From NCBI GenBank assembly GCA_003612335.1, contig RAYO01000003.1, positions 1 to 43,899 on the forward strand: DNA of 43,899 bases, in the 5' to 3' direction. Shown one piece after another: positions 16,437 through 24,961 of the stretch (position 1 is the stretch's first letter; each line of letters starts with the position of its first letter). Source of the DNA: a bacterium 1xD42-67. GTDB taxonomy: Bacteria > Bacillota > Clostridia > Oscillospirales > Oscillospiraceae. Under the pieces are notes generated by a model. That model saw only the letters and a program-made list of their open reading frames with translations. It was not told the DNA's origin and did no database searches. A program made the position numbers and the translations under genes.

Positions 16437-17867
16437 TCACATAGCGTCTTCGTCGATGATCTGAGCTTTGATCAGGTTGGTGTAGCCGCTCTTGCCCAGG
16501 GGGATCCCGGCGGTGATGACCACGGTGTCGCCGTTCTCCACCAGCCGCTCCTTCAGGGCCACCTCGGCGGACAGGGAGAAGATCCGGTCGGTGGAGGTGA
16601 CCTCTCCGGTGAGGAAGGGGATCACCCCCCAGGAGACGTTCAGCTGACGGCGGACCTTCTCGTGCATGGTGAGGGCGGCGATGGGGCAGGCGGGGCGGAA
16701 CCGGCAGATCATCCGTGCGCTGCGGCCGGAGTTGGTGGCGGCCAGGATCGCCTTGGCCTCCAGGTCCTTGGCGGTGAGGCAGCAGGTGTGGGTGATCGCG
16801 TCGTTGATGTCGGAGGTGGGGATGACCCGCTGCTTCTGGAACTGCTTCCAGTAGTCGATGGCCCCCTCCGTCTCGGTGACGATGGTCACCATGGCGGTCA
16901 GCGCCTCGATGGGGTACTTGCCTCCGGCAGTCTCGCCGGAGAGCATCACACAGCCGGTGCCGTCGTAGACGGCGTTGGCCACGTCGGACACCTCGGCCCG
17001 GGTGGGACGGGGGTTGCGCATCATGGAATCCAGCATCTGGGTGGCGGTGATCACTGGCTTGCCCGCCTGGAGGCCCTTGCGGATCATCTGCTTTTGCAGG
17101 ATGGGCACACGGGCGGCGGGGATCTCCACCCCCAGGTCTCCCCGAGCCACCATGATCCCGTCGGCGGCGGCCAGGATCTCGTCCAGGTTGTCCACCCCCT
17201 CCTGGTTCTCGATCTTCGCGATGATCCTCACATCGTCCCCACCGCAGTCGTGGAGGACCTGGCGGACCGCCTCCACATCCGCCGCCCGGCGGACGAAGGA
17301 GGCGGCGATGAAGTCGAAATCGTTCTCCACGCCGAATCGGATGTCGTCCACGTCCTTCTCGGTGAGGGCGGGGAGCTGGATATGGACGCCGGGGATATTG
17401 ATGGACTTGTTGGCGGACAGGGTGCCGCCGTTCTCCACGGTGCAGAGGATCCTGGTCCCCTCGATCCGGTCCACCCGGATGGCCACCAGGCCGTCATCGA
17501 TCAGGATCTCCTGCCCGGGAGAGAGCTCCTCATGGAGCCGGGGGTAAGAGACGGACACGCAGCTCTGATCCCCCGTCACGTCCTCGGTGGTCAGGGTGAA
17601 GGGATCCCCCGCCTCCAAGGTGATGGATCGGGTCTCGAAGCTCCTGATGCGGATCTCGGGGCCCTTGGTGTCCAGGATGGTGGCCACCGGACGGCCCATG
17701 GTATCCCGGACGGCCTTGAGCATGTTCAGCCGCTCCAGATGCTCCGGATGGCTGCCGTGGGAAAAGTTGAACCGGGCCGCGTCCATTCCGGTGCGGATCA
17801 GGGTGCGGATCATGTCCTCACTGTCCACTGCGGGGCCCAGGGTGCAGATGATCTTCGTTCTTCTCAT
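16437..17867 (-). CDS. pyk: Pyruvate kinase
   Basis: Final glycolytic step, converting phosphoenolpyruvate and ADP to pyruvate and ATP. At 476 aa it is the compact form without the C-terminal PEP-utiliser domain seen in Bacillus (about 585 aa). Motifs include RTKIICTLGP at the N-terminus, ARFNFSHGSH, ILDTKGPEIR, IIAKIENQEG, the signature MVARGDLGVEIP and ITATQMLDSM with NPRPTRAEVSDVANAV after it. AAGGAGGAGATC precedes the ATG. It lies downstream of metG on the same strand but is separated by the metG terminator, so it probably has its own promoter in the 115-bp gap, which I could not place with confidence. Confidence 0.97.
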   Translation of the reverse strand: MRRTKIICTLGPAVDSEDMIRTLIRTGMDAARFNFSHGSHPEHLERLNMLKAVRDTMGRPVATILDTKGPEIRIRSFETRSITLEAGDPFTLTTEDVTGDQSCVSVSYPRLHEELSPGQEILIDDGLVAIRVDRIEGTRILCTVENGGTLSANKSINIPGVHIQLPALTEKDVDDIRFGVENDFDFIAASFVRRAADVEAVRQVLHDCGGDDVRIIAKIENQEGVDNLDEILAAADGIMVARGDLGVEIPAARVPILQKQMIRKGLQAGKPVITATQMLDSMMRNPRPTRAEVSDVANAVYDGTGCVMLSGETAGGKYPIEALTAMVTIVTETEGAIDYWKQFQKQRVIPTSDINDAITHTCCLTAKDLEAKAILAATNSGRSARMICRFRPACPIAALTMHEKVRRQLNVSWGVIPFLTGEVTSTDRIFSLSAEVALKERLVENGDTVVITAGIPLGKSGYTNLIKAQIIDEDAM

Positions 17868-17981
17868 AGTGATCTCCTCCTTCGGGAATCATCGTTCTTT
17901 CCTTGCGTACGCCCCCTATGTTACAGGAAAAATCTCCGGTTGGATAGGGCAGAATTCCATAAAAATGTAAGCGTCTCCAGG

Positions 17982-18017
17982 AAAAAAGTGTGCTGTCCCT
18001 CCAAGAGAGACAGCACA
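17982..18017 (-). terminator. Terminator of metG
   Basis: On the minus strand TGTGCTGTC pairs with GACAGCACA around a short loop and is followed by CTTTTTT; it begins 13 bases after the metG stop. Confidence 0.88.
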
Positions 18018-18029
18018 TTTTACACTTTT

Positions 18030-20072
18030 TTAACACATTTTTGCCCCGGCAGGGATCTTGTCGTCCAGGATCAGCAGATTCAGGCGCTCCTCTCCCTTCT
18101 CGGTGTGGACAGCGGAGATGAGCATCCCCTGGCTCTCTTGGCCCATCATCTTCCGGGGAGGCAGGTTGACGATGGCCATCAGGGTCTTGCCCACCAGCTC
18201 CTCGGGCTTATACCACTTGGCGATCCCGGACAGGATCTGCCGGTCGGTGCCGGTGCCGTCGTCCAGGGTGAAGCGGAGCAGCTTGTCGCTCTTCTTCACC
18301 GGCTGGCAGTCCTTCACCTTCACCGCCCGGAAGTCGGACTTGCAGAAGGTGTCGAAGTCCACCTTCTCCTCCAGTTGGGGCTCGGTCTCCAAGTCGGGGA
18401 GAGCGGCCTTTTTGGCGGCCTCGGCGGCCGCCTCCAGTTCCTTGAGGGCCTTTTCGGTGTCGATGCGGGGGAACAGGTTCTCTCCCCGCTGAACGGCGAC
18501 GGTCTGAGGCAGAGCGCCCCACTGTGCCGCGCTGTCCCAGGTGGAGCACTTCTCGCAGGCGCCGATCTGCCGCAGCACCTCAGCGGCGGAGGTGGGGATG
18601 AAGGGGGTGAGCAGGATGGCGCACACCCGCAGGGTCTCCAGCAGGTTGTACATCACGTGGGCCAGCCGGGGGCCGTTGGCGGTGATATCCTTGGCCAGCA
18701 CCCAGGGGGCGTTCTCGTCAATATACTTGTTTGCCCGGTCAATCACCTTGAAGATCTCCGCCAGGCCGTTCTGGAAGGCGAAGTGCTCCATCTGCTCCTC
18801 GTAGCGGCTCCGGAGGGCAGAGGCCAGAGCGATCAGCTCCACGTCGCAGGCATCATCCCCCGGTTCAACAGTCACACCGAAGCAGTTGGGCTGGGCGCAA
18901 CGCTCCGCAAGTCGAAGCTCCTCCTCGGACGGGCCGCAGCCGGCGGGCAGCTGCCCGCCGAAGTACTTGCCCACCATGGACACGGTGCGGCTGAGCAGGT
19001 TGCCCAGGTCGTTGGCCAGGTCCACGTTGATGGTCTGAATCAGGGCCTCGTTGGAAAAGTTGCCGTCGGACCCGAAGGGGAAGGTGCGCAGCAGGAAGAA
19101 GCGCAGGGCGTCCACCCCGAACATCTCCGCCAGGATATAGGGGTCCACCACGTTGCCCTTGGACTTGGACATCTTGCCCCCGTCCAGCAGCAGCCAGCCG
19201 TGGCCAAACACCTTTTTGGGCAAAGGCTCTCCCAGGCTCATAAGCATGGCGGGCCAGATGATGGAGTGGAAGCGGACGATCTCCTTGCCCACAAAGTGGA
19301 CGTCGGCGGGCCAGAATTTGTCGTAGTCGTCATACTGGTCGTTATCATAGCCCAGGGCGGTGATATAGTTGGACAGGGCGTCCACCCACACATAGACCAC
19401 GTGGCCGGGGTCGAAGTCCACCGGGATGCCCCAGGTGAAGGAGGTGCGGGAGACGCACAGGTCCTCCAGGCCGGGCTTGATGAAGTTGTTCACCATCTCG
19501 TTCACCCGGGAGCGGGGCTCCAGAAAGTCGGTGTCCTCCAGCAGGTGCTGGATCTTGTCCGCGTACTTGGACAGCTTGAAGAAGTAGGCCTCCTCCTCCG
19601 CGTCCTGGACCTCCCGGCCGCAGTCGGGGCACTTGCCGTCCACCAGCTGGCTGTCCGTCCAGAAGGACTCGCAGGGCTTGCAGTATTTGCCCACATACTT
19701 GCCCTTGTAGATGTCCCCGTTGTCGTGCAGCTTCTTGAAGATCTTTTGGATGGCGGACACATGGTAGCTGTCGGTGGTGCGGATAAACCGGTCGTTGGAG
19801 ATGTTCATCAGCTTCCACAGGTCCAGAATGCCCCGGTCCCCTCGGACGATGTTGTCCACAAACTCCTGGGGGGTGATTCCGGCCTCCCGGGCTTTGTCCT
19901 CGATCTTCTGGCCGTGCTCGTCGGTGCCGGTGAGGAACATCACCTCACAGCCGGTGAGCCGCTTGTACCGGGCCATTGCGTCGGTGGCTACGGTGCAGTA
20001 GGTGTGGCCGATGTGCAGCTTGTCGCTGGGGTAGTAGATGGGGGTGGTGATATAATAACGTCTCTTTTCCAT
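18030..20072 (-). CDS. metG: Methionyl-tRNA synthetase
   Basis: 680-aa class I aminoacyl-tRNA synthetase that charges tRNA-Met. HIGH is at residues 20-23 and KMSKS at 300-304. A zinc-knuckle insertion has Cys131/Cys134 and Cys148/Cys151 (CKPC and CPDC). The C-terminal ~110 residues (FDTFCKSDFRAVKVKDC onward) form the EMAP-II/Trbp111-like tRNA-binding domain that dimerises the enzyme. The start codon follows AAGGGAGACC. No T-box or SAM riboswitch is visible upstream; the gene lies 127 bp downstream of a membrane-protein gene on the same strand with a large hairpin between them. Confidence 0.97.
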   Translation of the reverse strand: MEKRRYYITTPIYYPSDKLHIGHTYCTVATDAMARYKRLTGCEVMFLTGTDEHGQKIEDKAREAGITPQEFVDNIVRGDRGILDLWKLMNISNDRFIRTTDSYHVSAIQKIFKKLHDNGDIYKGKYVGKYCKPCESFWTDSQLVDGKCPDCGREVQDAEEEAYFFKLSKYADKIQHLLEDTDFLEPRSRVNEMVNNFIKPGLEDLCVSRTSFTWGIPVDFDPGHVVYVWVDALSNYITALGYDNDQYDDYDKFWPADVHFVGKEIVRFHSIIWPAMLMSLGEPLPKKVFGHGWLLLDGGKMSKSKGNVVDPYILAEMFGVDALRFFLLRTFPFGSDGNFSNEALIQTINVDLANDLGNLLSRTVSMVGKYFGGQLPAGCGPSEEELRLAERCAQPNCFGVTVEPGDDACDVELIALASALRSRYEEQMEHFAFQNGLAEIFKVIDRANKYIDENAPWVLAKDITANGPRLAHVMYNLLETLRVCAILLTPFIPTSAAEVLRQIGACEKCSTWDSAAQWGALPQTVAVQRGENLFPRIDTEKALKELEAAAEAAKKAALPDLETEPQLEEKVDFDTFCKSDFRAVKVKDCQPVKKSDKLLRFTLDDGTGTDRQILSGIAKWYKPEELVGKTLMAIVNLPPRKMMGQESQGMLISAVHTEKGEERLNLLILDDKIPAGAKMC

Positions 20073-20153
20073 GATAACGGTCTCCCTTGCTTTTCATGAT
20101 GTGTGGGAACGCTGTGTCGGGGCGCATGCCCTGCGCCCGCCGTCCTTCGCTCG

Positions 20154-20194
20154 GGCCGTCTCTGCGGATGCGGACAGAATCCGCAGAGACGGCC
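20154..20194. repeat. Perfect 16-bp inverted repeat upstream of metG
   Basis: GGCCGTCTCTGCGGAT and its exact reverse complement flank a 9-base loop, directly after the stop of the 20200-21063 gene (minus strand). There is no T-run on either side. A second small palindrome (GGGCGCA / TGCGCCC) lies at about 20121-20139. Possibly a transcript-stabilising or REP-like structure. Confidence 0.75.
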
Positions 20195-20199
20195 GAACG

Positions 20200-21063
20200 T
20201 CATCCATCCTGTCCTTCCTCCTCCAAGGGAGGCATTCGCTCGGACATGAGCCGTTTGGGCCAGGGGGGGCCGAAGGCGGTACGCAGCAGCACCCGGACCA
20301 GAGCCAGGGCAGACAGGGAGAAGGCCAGGGTGGCGGCGGCGGTGAAGAGGGTGGGGCGGTCGGCCAAGGAGACGATCCCCAGGACGGTCCCCAGCAGGGC
20401 ACAGAAGGCGGTGCGCTTCCGGGCGGTCCGGCCGAACAGGGCCCCGGCGGCGTAGTAATGGGCCAGGGTCAAAAAGCAGATCGCGAACAGGCTGGGGCCG
20501 TACCTCATCAGCACCGGCTCGGTGCCGTGCTCCAGGTGGCAGACGAAGAGCCACACCAGTCCCATCAGGGCGGGGAAGGAGGACAGGCGGCAGGCGGTGC
20601 CGTCCAGCTCCCCCCGATAGGCCATCCGGCCCATGAGGAGGACCCCCAGGCCCGCCGGGACGCACAGCACGGAGGCGATGAGCTGGGCGGCTGGGAAGGA
20701 GACCTGATAGCTCCCTGGGGCGGAACGCCAGAGCTGGAGGTCCGCCGCCGCCTCTTTCAGGCCCAAAGCCCCAGCGGCCAGGAGGAGGAGCCCGGCGGCG
20801 GCCAGGGCGGTCATCTGCCCGGCCTCCGGACTGCCGAAGACGGACAGGTAGTCCGTCTCCCCCTGGAGGTCCCCCTGGACCAGCAGCAGGAAAGCCAGGG
20901 CCAGCAGGGCGGTCAGTCCCAGCAGGAGCCAAGTGGATGTGGCCCCAGGGACGAACAGGCCCGTCTCCGGCACGTAGGCAGAGGCCAGCTGCTGCCGGCG
21001 CAGCAGGAAGCCCGCTCCGCCTCCGCCCAGGGCCAGGCAGGGCAGCAGGATGTCTTTTCTCAT
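20200..21063 (-). CDS. Multi-spanning membrane protein of unknown function
   Basis: 287-aa hydrophobic protein with about seven predicted membrane segments (for example WLLLGLTALLALAFLLLV and TALAAAGLLLLAAGALGL) and a short charged C-terminus. The start at 21063 follows AAGGAGAGGAG; the frame is open further upstream, but that would include the promoter. I recognise no transporter or enzyme signature; a loop with FVCHLEHGTEPVLMRYG between helices is the most polar part. It lies between mnmA/101-aa gene and metG, all leftward, with its own promoter. Confidence 0.75.
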   Translation of the reverse strand: MRKDILLPCLALGGGGAGFLLRRQQLASAYVPETGLFVPGATSTWLLLGLTALLALAFLLLVQGDLQGETDYLSVFGSPEAGQMTALAAAGLLLLAAGALGLKEAAADLQLWRSAPGSYQVSFPAAQLIASVLCVPAGLGVLLMGRMAYRGELDGTACRLSSFPALMGLVWLFVCHLEHGTEPVLMRYGPSLFAICFLTLAHYYAAGALFGRTARKRTAFCALLGTVLGIVSLADRPTLFTAAATLAFSLSALALVRVLLRTAFGPPWPKRLMSERMPPLEEEGQDG

Positions 21064-21111
21064 CGCGTCAGCTCCTCTCCTTGGGAGGGTCATCCTCACA
21101 GAATAACAACC

Positions 21112-21140
21112 ATCATATACCAAACCGGCGGGAAAATCAA
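21112..21140 (-). promoter_or_regulatory. Promoter of the 287-aa membrane protein gene
   Basis: Minus strand TTGATT (21140-21135), 17-bp spacer, TATGAT (21117-21112), about 50 bases before the ATG. Confidence 0.65.
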
Positions 21141-21154
21141 TCCTTTTTCTGGCG

Positions 21155-21460
21155 CTACAGCCCCGGTCCCCGGCCGGAGCCCCCCCGCTTCCTGCCGAAC
21201 AGGAGCCAAAGGGCGATGAAGAGCAGGATGAGCCCGATGATGGTACACAGGCCGCTGATCACCTCGGAGATCAGGTGGTTCATATAGAGGATGGAGGCCG
21301 CCGCCAAAAACACCAGGTCGAAGTACAGCAGCATCCGGCCGGTGGGGTCCCAGCGATTCTTGGCCCGTTCCCGCTCGCTGGCCAGCTTCTCCTGTTCGGC
21401 CAGCCGCTTGGCGGCCACTGTGGGGCTGTGCTGACGCTTTTTATATCTCTTTTTCGCCAT
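21155..21460 (-). CDS. Small two-helix membrane protein, 101 aa
   Basis: The N-terminal ~40 residues are very basic (MAKKRYKKRQHSPTVAAKRL), followed by two hydrophobic segments (MLLYFDLVFLAAASILYM and ISGLCTIIGLILLFIALWLL) and a basic Gly/Arg tail. The positive-inside rule puts both ends in the cytoplasm. AAAGGAG precedes the ATG. It starts 14 bases after the mnmA stop, so it is the second gene of the mnmA operon. No family recognised. Confidence 0.75.
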   Translation of the reverse strand: MAKKRYKKRQHSPTVAAKRLAEQEKLASERERAKNRWDPTGRMLLYFDLVFLAAASILYMNHLISEVISGLCTIIGLILLFIALWLLFGRKRGGSGRGPGL

Positions 21461-21474
21461 ATCTGTTGCTCCTT

Positions 21475-22530
21475 TCAGCGTTCGTCCAGGCTGTCCAGGA
21501 TCCTGGCTCCGCCCACCACCGTGTCCCCATCATAGAGGACCACGGTCTGGCCGGGACAGATGGCCCGTTGGGGGCTGTCGAAGGTGAGGCGGAGGGACTC
21601 CTCACCGGTCTGCTCCGCGGTACAGGGCTGCTCCGCCATGCGGTAGCGGATCTTGGCCCGAAGACGGACCGGGCCCTCCAGCCGTCCGCAGGGGATCAGA
21701 TTCAGCCGGTCCGCCGTGAGGGTCCGGGCAAAGAGGCCGCCGCCGCCCGAGAGCACCACGGCGCCCTCCTCAGGGCGGATCTCCTTCACATACAGCCGCC
21801 CCCGGCTGGAGGATACTCCCAGTCCCCGGCGCTGGCCCACGGTGTAGTCCACGATCCCGGTGTGCCGGCCCAGGACCTGGCCCTCCTCATCCAGGAAGGG
21901 GCCGGCGGGGTAGTCTTTCCCGGTGTGCCGGCGGAGGAAGGCGCCGTAGTCCCCGTCGGGGATGAAGCAGATGTCCTGGCTGTCCTTTTTCCGGGCGCTG
22001 GTCAGACCGGCCTGCCGGGCGATGGCGCGCACCTCTTCCTTTGACAGCCCCCCCAGGGGGAAGAGGGCCTGGGAGAGCTGATCCTGGGTGAGCATGGCCA
22101 GGACATAGCTCTGGTCCTTCTCCGGCCGGGCCGCCTTGCGGAGGAGCCAGCGTCCAGAGCCGGAGTCGTGCTCCACCCGGGCGTAGTGGCCGGTGGCCAG
22201 ACCGGTACAGCCCAGCGCCCGGGCTGCCTGGAGGAGCGCGCCGAACTTCACCGCCCGGTTGCACCCGACGCAGGGGTTGGGCGTGCGGCCCGCCTCATAC
22301 TCTGCGGCGAAGGGCTCGATCACTCCAGCCCGGAACGCTGCGGACATGTCCAGGGTCCGGTGAGGGAAGCCCATCTGGGCGGCGGCGGCGGCGGCATCTG
22401 TGCCGTCCTCCCCGCCGTCGAAGAGGTGCAGCGTGAGCCCCAGCAGGGCCCGTCCCTCCCGCTGGAGGAGGAGCGCGGCGGCGGAGCTGTCAACACCGCC
22501 GCTCATAGCGACGGCCGTCGTTCTGATCAT
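21475..22530 (-). CDS. mnmA: tRNA-specific 2-thiouridylase MnmA
   Basis: 351-aa enzyme that makes 2-thiouridine at wobble position 34 of Lys, Glu and Gln tRNAs using persulfide sulfur. The PP-loop SGGVDSS spans residues 10-16; catalytic cysteines are Cys87 in PNPCVGCN and Cys188 in SQDICFI; GIVDYTVGQRRGLG is the family-conserved central motif. The start at 22530 (MIRTTAVAMSGG) has TGGAGGT just upstream; a six-residue longer frame opening was rejected. Transcribed from a consensus-like promoter at 22569-22597, back-to-back with the nrdD control region. Confidence 0.95.
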   Translation of the reverse strand: MIRTTAVAMSGGVDSSAAALLLQREGRALLGLTLHLFDGGEDGTDAAAAAAQMGFPHRTLDMSAAFRAGVIEPFAAEYEAGRTPNPCVGCNRAVKFGALLQAARALGCTGLATGHYARVEHDSGSGRWLLRKAARPEKDQSYVLAMLTQDQLSQALFPLGGLSKEEVRAIARQAGLTSARKKDSQDICFIPDGDYGAFLRRHTGKDYPAGPFLDEEGQVLGRHTGIVDYTVGQRRGLGVSSSRGRLYVKEIRPEEGAVVLSGGGGLFARTLTADRLNLIPCGRLEGPVRLRAKIRYRMAEQPCTAEQTGEESLRLTFDSPQRAICPGQTVVLYDGDTVVGGARILDSLDER

Positions 22531-22568
22531 AGAGACCTCCATGGGCATTTTGCCGAATTTTCATCCAG

Positions 22569-22597
22569 AGTATACCACATTTCTCCCCGTCTGGCAA
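22569..22597 (-). promoter_or_regulatory. Promoter of the mnmA operon
   Basis: Minus strand TTGCCA (22597-22592), 17-bp spacer, TATACT (22574-22569). Confidence 0.75.
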
Positions 22598-22650
22598 CTG
22601 GAACCCTTGCGGCAGGCGGAAAAGAGGGAGCCAAAGCCAGAAAATACATC

Positions 22651-22698
22651 TTGTATTATCTTGGACTTCGTATCAGGAAGAGACACAATATCTTGTAG
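22651..22698 (+). promoter_or_regulatory. Tandem NrdR boxes before nrdD
   Basis: The proximal box ACACAATATCTTGTAG (22683-22698) is close to the NrdR consensus ACACWATATCTWGTGT. A weaker box (22651-22666, TTGTATTATCTTGGAC) has its centre 32 bp upstream, the spacing of about three helical turns known for NrdR box pairs. The proximal box overlaps the -35 region, as expected for ATP/dATP-responsive repression of ribonucleotide reductase genes. No nrdR gene is in this window. Confidence 0.7.
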
Positions 22699-22725
22699 AC
22701 AAATGAGGGGCGGGTGTGCTATAAT
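22696..22725 (+). promoter_or_regulatory. Promoter of the nrdD operon
   Basis: TAGACA (22696-22701), 18-bp spacer, TATAAT (22720-22725) with an upstream TGC extended -10. The -35 overlaps the proximal NrdR box. Confidence 0.75.
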
Positions 22726-22750
22726 CCCTCTTGCGCTCCAGTTTGAGAGG

Positions 22751-22778
22751 GACCGCCCCGGCGGGTGCGCGGTCTTTT
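22751..22778 (+). terminator. Possible leader attenuator of nrdD
   Basis: In the ~90-base leader, GACCGC pairs with GCGGTC around a GC-rich loop and is followed by TTTT, resembling a short intrinsic terminator. No leader peptide or riboswitch core is evident. Confidence 0.4.
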
Positions 22779-22819
22779 CGCGTCTTTCTGACGCCTTTAC
22801 CAATGAGAGGAGAACAGGG

Positions 22820-24946
22820 ATGAAAGTCATCAAACGAGACGGCACCAGCGTGGACTATGACCGAAGCAAGATCGTCACCGCGATCGAGAAGGCCAACGCC
22901 GAAGTGGCGGAGGAGGACCGGCTGAGCCGGACGGACATCGATGCGATCATCGATGGGATCGAGGCCCTGAAGCGCCCCCGTATCCTGGTGGAGGATATCC
23001 AGGATCTGGTGGAGCAGGGACTGGTGGAGCGCAACAAGTTCCACCTGGCCAAGACCTATATCATCTACCGCTACAACCGGGCCCTGGTCCGGAAGGCCAA
23101 CACCACCGACGAGTCGATCCTCTCCCTCCTGCGCAACGAGAATCAGGAGCTGGCCGAGGAGAACTCCAACAAGAACACCATGATCGCCGCCACCCAGCGG
23201 GACTATATCGCCGGCGAGGTGAGCCGGGACCTGACCCGGCGGATCCTCCTCCCCGAGCACATCTCTAAGGCCCACGACGAGGGGGCGATCCACTTCCATG
23301 ACGCGGACTATTTCGTCCAGCCCATCTTCAACTGCTGTCTGATCAACATCGGGGACATGCTGGAGAACGGCACCGTGATGAACGGCAAGCTGATCGAGAG
23401 CCCCAAGACCTTCCAGGTGGCCTGCACCATCACCACCCAGATCATCGCCTGCGTGGCCTCCAACCAGTATGGGGGCCAGTCGGTGGACCTGCGCCACCTG
23501 GGCAAGTATCTGCGCCGCAGCCGGGAGAAATTCAAGGCCCACATCGCCTATGAGTGCGCTGGAAAAGTGGACGAGGCCACCATGGACCGGCTGGTGATGG
23601 ACCAGCTCCGGTGCGAGCTGAAAAACGGGGTCCAGACCCTCCAGTATCAGATCAACACCCTGATGACCACCAACGGCCAGTCCCCCTTTGTCACCCTCTT
23701 CCTCAACCTCCAGGAGGATGACCCCTATGCGGAAGAGAACGCCATGATCATCCAGGAGGTCCTCCGCCAGCGGCTGGAGGGCATCAAGAACGAGAAGGGG
23801 GTCTATATCACCCCCGCCTTCCCCAAGCTGGTCTATGTGCTGGACGAACACAACTGCCTCAAGGGGGGCAAGTACGACTACCTCACCGAGCTGGCCGTCC
23901 AGTGCTCCGCCAAGCGGATGTACCCCGACTATATCTCCGCCAAAAAGATGCGGGAGAACTACCAGGGCAACGTCTTCTCCCCCATGGGATGCCGGTCCTT
24001 CCTAGCCCCCTGGAAGGACGAGGAGGGCAATTATAAGTTCGAGGGCCGGTTCAACCAGGGGGTGGTCTCCCTCAACCTGCCCCAGATCGGCATCCTCTCC
24101 GGCGGCGACGAGGAGAAGTTCTGGTCTATCTTGGAGGAGCGGCTGGACCTGTGCTTCGAGGCCATCATGTGCCGGCATAACGCTTTAAAAAAGGTGCGGT
24201 CTGATTCCTCCCCCATCCACTGGCAGTATGGAGCCATCGCCCGCCTGCCCAAGGGGGCCTCCATCGAGCCCCTCCTCTACGACGGCTACTCCTCCATCTC
24301 CCTGGGCTACATCGGCCTGTATGAGGTCACCAAGCTGGTGAAGGGGACCAGCCACACCCAGCCCGGAGGCGCCGAGTTCGCCCTGAAGGTGATGCAGCGC
24401 CTGCGAAAGGCCTGCGACGACTGGAAGGCATCAACAAATATCGGCTTCGCCCTCTACGGCACCCCCGCTGAGTCCCTGTGCTACCGCTTCGCCCGCATCG
24501 ACAAGGAGCGGTTCGGGACGATCCCCGACGTAACGGATAAGGGATATTATACGAACAGCTATCACGTGGACGTGCGGGAGCACATCGACGCCTTCGACAA
24601 GTTCACCTTCGAGAGCCAGTTCCAGAGGATCTCCACCGGCGGCTGCATCTCCTATGTGGAGATCCCCAATATGCGCCACAACCTGGAGGCCCTGAAGGAC
24701 GTGGTCCGGTTCATCTATGACAACATCCAGTATGCCGAGTTCAACACCAAGAGCGACTACTGCCAGTGCTGCGGCTTCGACGGGGAGATCGAGATCAACG
24801 AGGAGTTCCGCTGGGAGTGCCCGGTGTGCCATAACACCGACCAGTCTAAGATGAACGTCACCCGGCGCACCTGCGGCTACCTGGGCGAAAACTTCTGGAA
24901 CGTGGGCAAGACCAAGGAGATCAAGGCACGGGTGCTGCATCTTTGA
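22820..24946 (+). CDS. nrdD: Anaerobic (class III) ribonucleoside-triphosphate reductase
   Basis: 708-aa glycyl-radical enzyme that reduces ribonucleoside triphosphates to deoxy forms without oxygen. Residues 1-~95 are an ATP-cone regulatory domain (MKVIKRDGTSVDYDRSKIV). The C-terminus has a zinc site with Cys648/Cys651 and Cys667/Cys670 (YCQCCGFDG, WECPVCHN) and the radical loop RTCGYLGENFWNVGKTKE with Gly686 as the probable radical residue. The start at 22820 (AGGAGAACAGGG upstream) was preferred to an in-frame opening that would cross the NrdR boxes and promoter. First gene of an operon with a 76-aa membrane protein and the activase nrdG. Confidence 0.97.
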   Translation: MKVIKRDGTSVDYDRSKIVTAIEKANAEVAEEDRLSRTDIDAIIDGIEALKRPRILVEDIQDLVEQGLVERNKFHLAKTYIIYRYNRALVRKANTTDESILSLLRNENQELAEENSNKNTMIAATQRDYIAGEVSRDLTRRILLPEHISKAHDEGAIHFHDADYFVQPIFNCCLINIGDMLENGTVMNGKLIESPKTFQVACTITTQIIACVASNQYGGQSVDLRHLGKYLRRSREKFKAHIAYECAGKVDEATMDRLVMDQLRCELKNGVQTLQYQINTLMTTNGQSPFVTLFLNLQEDDPYAEENAMIIQEVLRQRLEGIKNEKGVYITPAFPKLVYVLDEHNCLKGGKYDYLTELAVQCSAKRMYPDYISAKKMRENYQGNVFSPMGCRSFLAPWKDEEGNYKFEGRFNQGVVSLNLPQIGILSGGDEEKFWSILEERLDLCFEAIMCRHNALKKVRSDSSPIHWQYGAIARLPKGASIEPLLYDGYSSISLGYIGLYEVTKLVKGTSHTQPGGAEFALKVMQRLRKACDDWKASTNIGFALYGTPAESLCYRFARIDKERFGTIPDVTDKGYYTNSYHVDVREHIDAFDKFTFESQFQRISTGGCISYVEIPNMRHNLEALKDVVRFIYDNIQYAEFNTKSDYCQCCGFDGEIEINEEFRWECPVCHNTDQSKMNVTRRTCGYLGENFWNVGKTKEIKARVLHL

Positions 24947-24961
24947 TCGGAGGTGACCTGT

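Noticed and set aside
16662-20099. A 1145-codon plus-strand frame across pyk and metG
   Set aside because: Spans two clear minus-strand housekeeping genes and the terminator between them; composition is Gly/His/Leu-rich without motifs.
20073-20199. T-box or SAM riboswitch before metG
   Set aside because: No T-box motif, specifier arrangement or SAM core; only two palindromes are visible.
22698-22819. Cobalamin riboswitch before nrdD
   Set aside because: The B12-box sequence is absent; class III reductase needs no B12.
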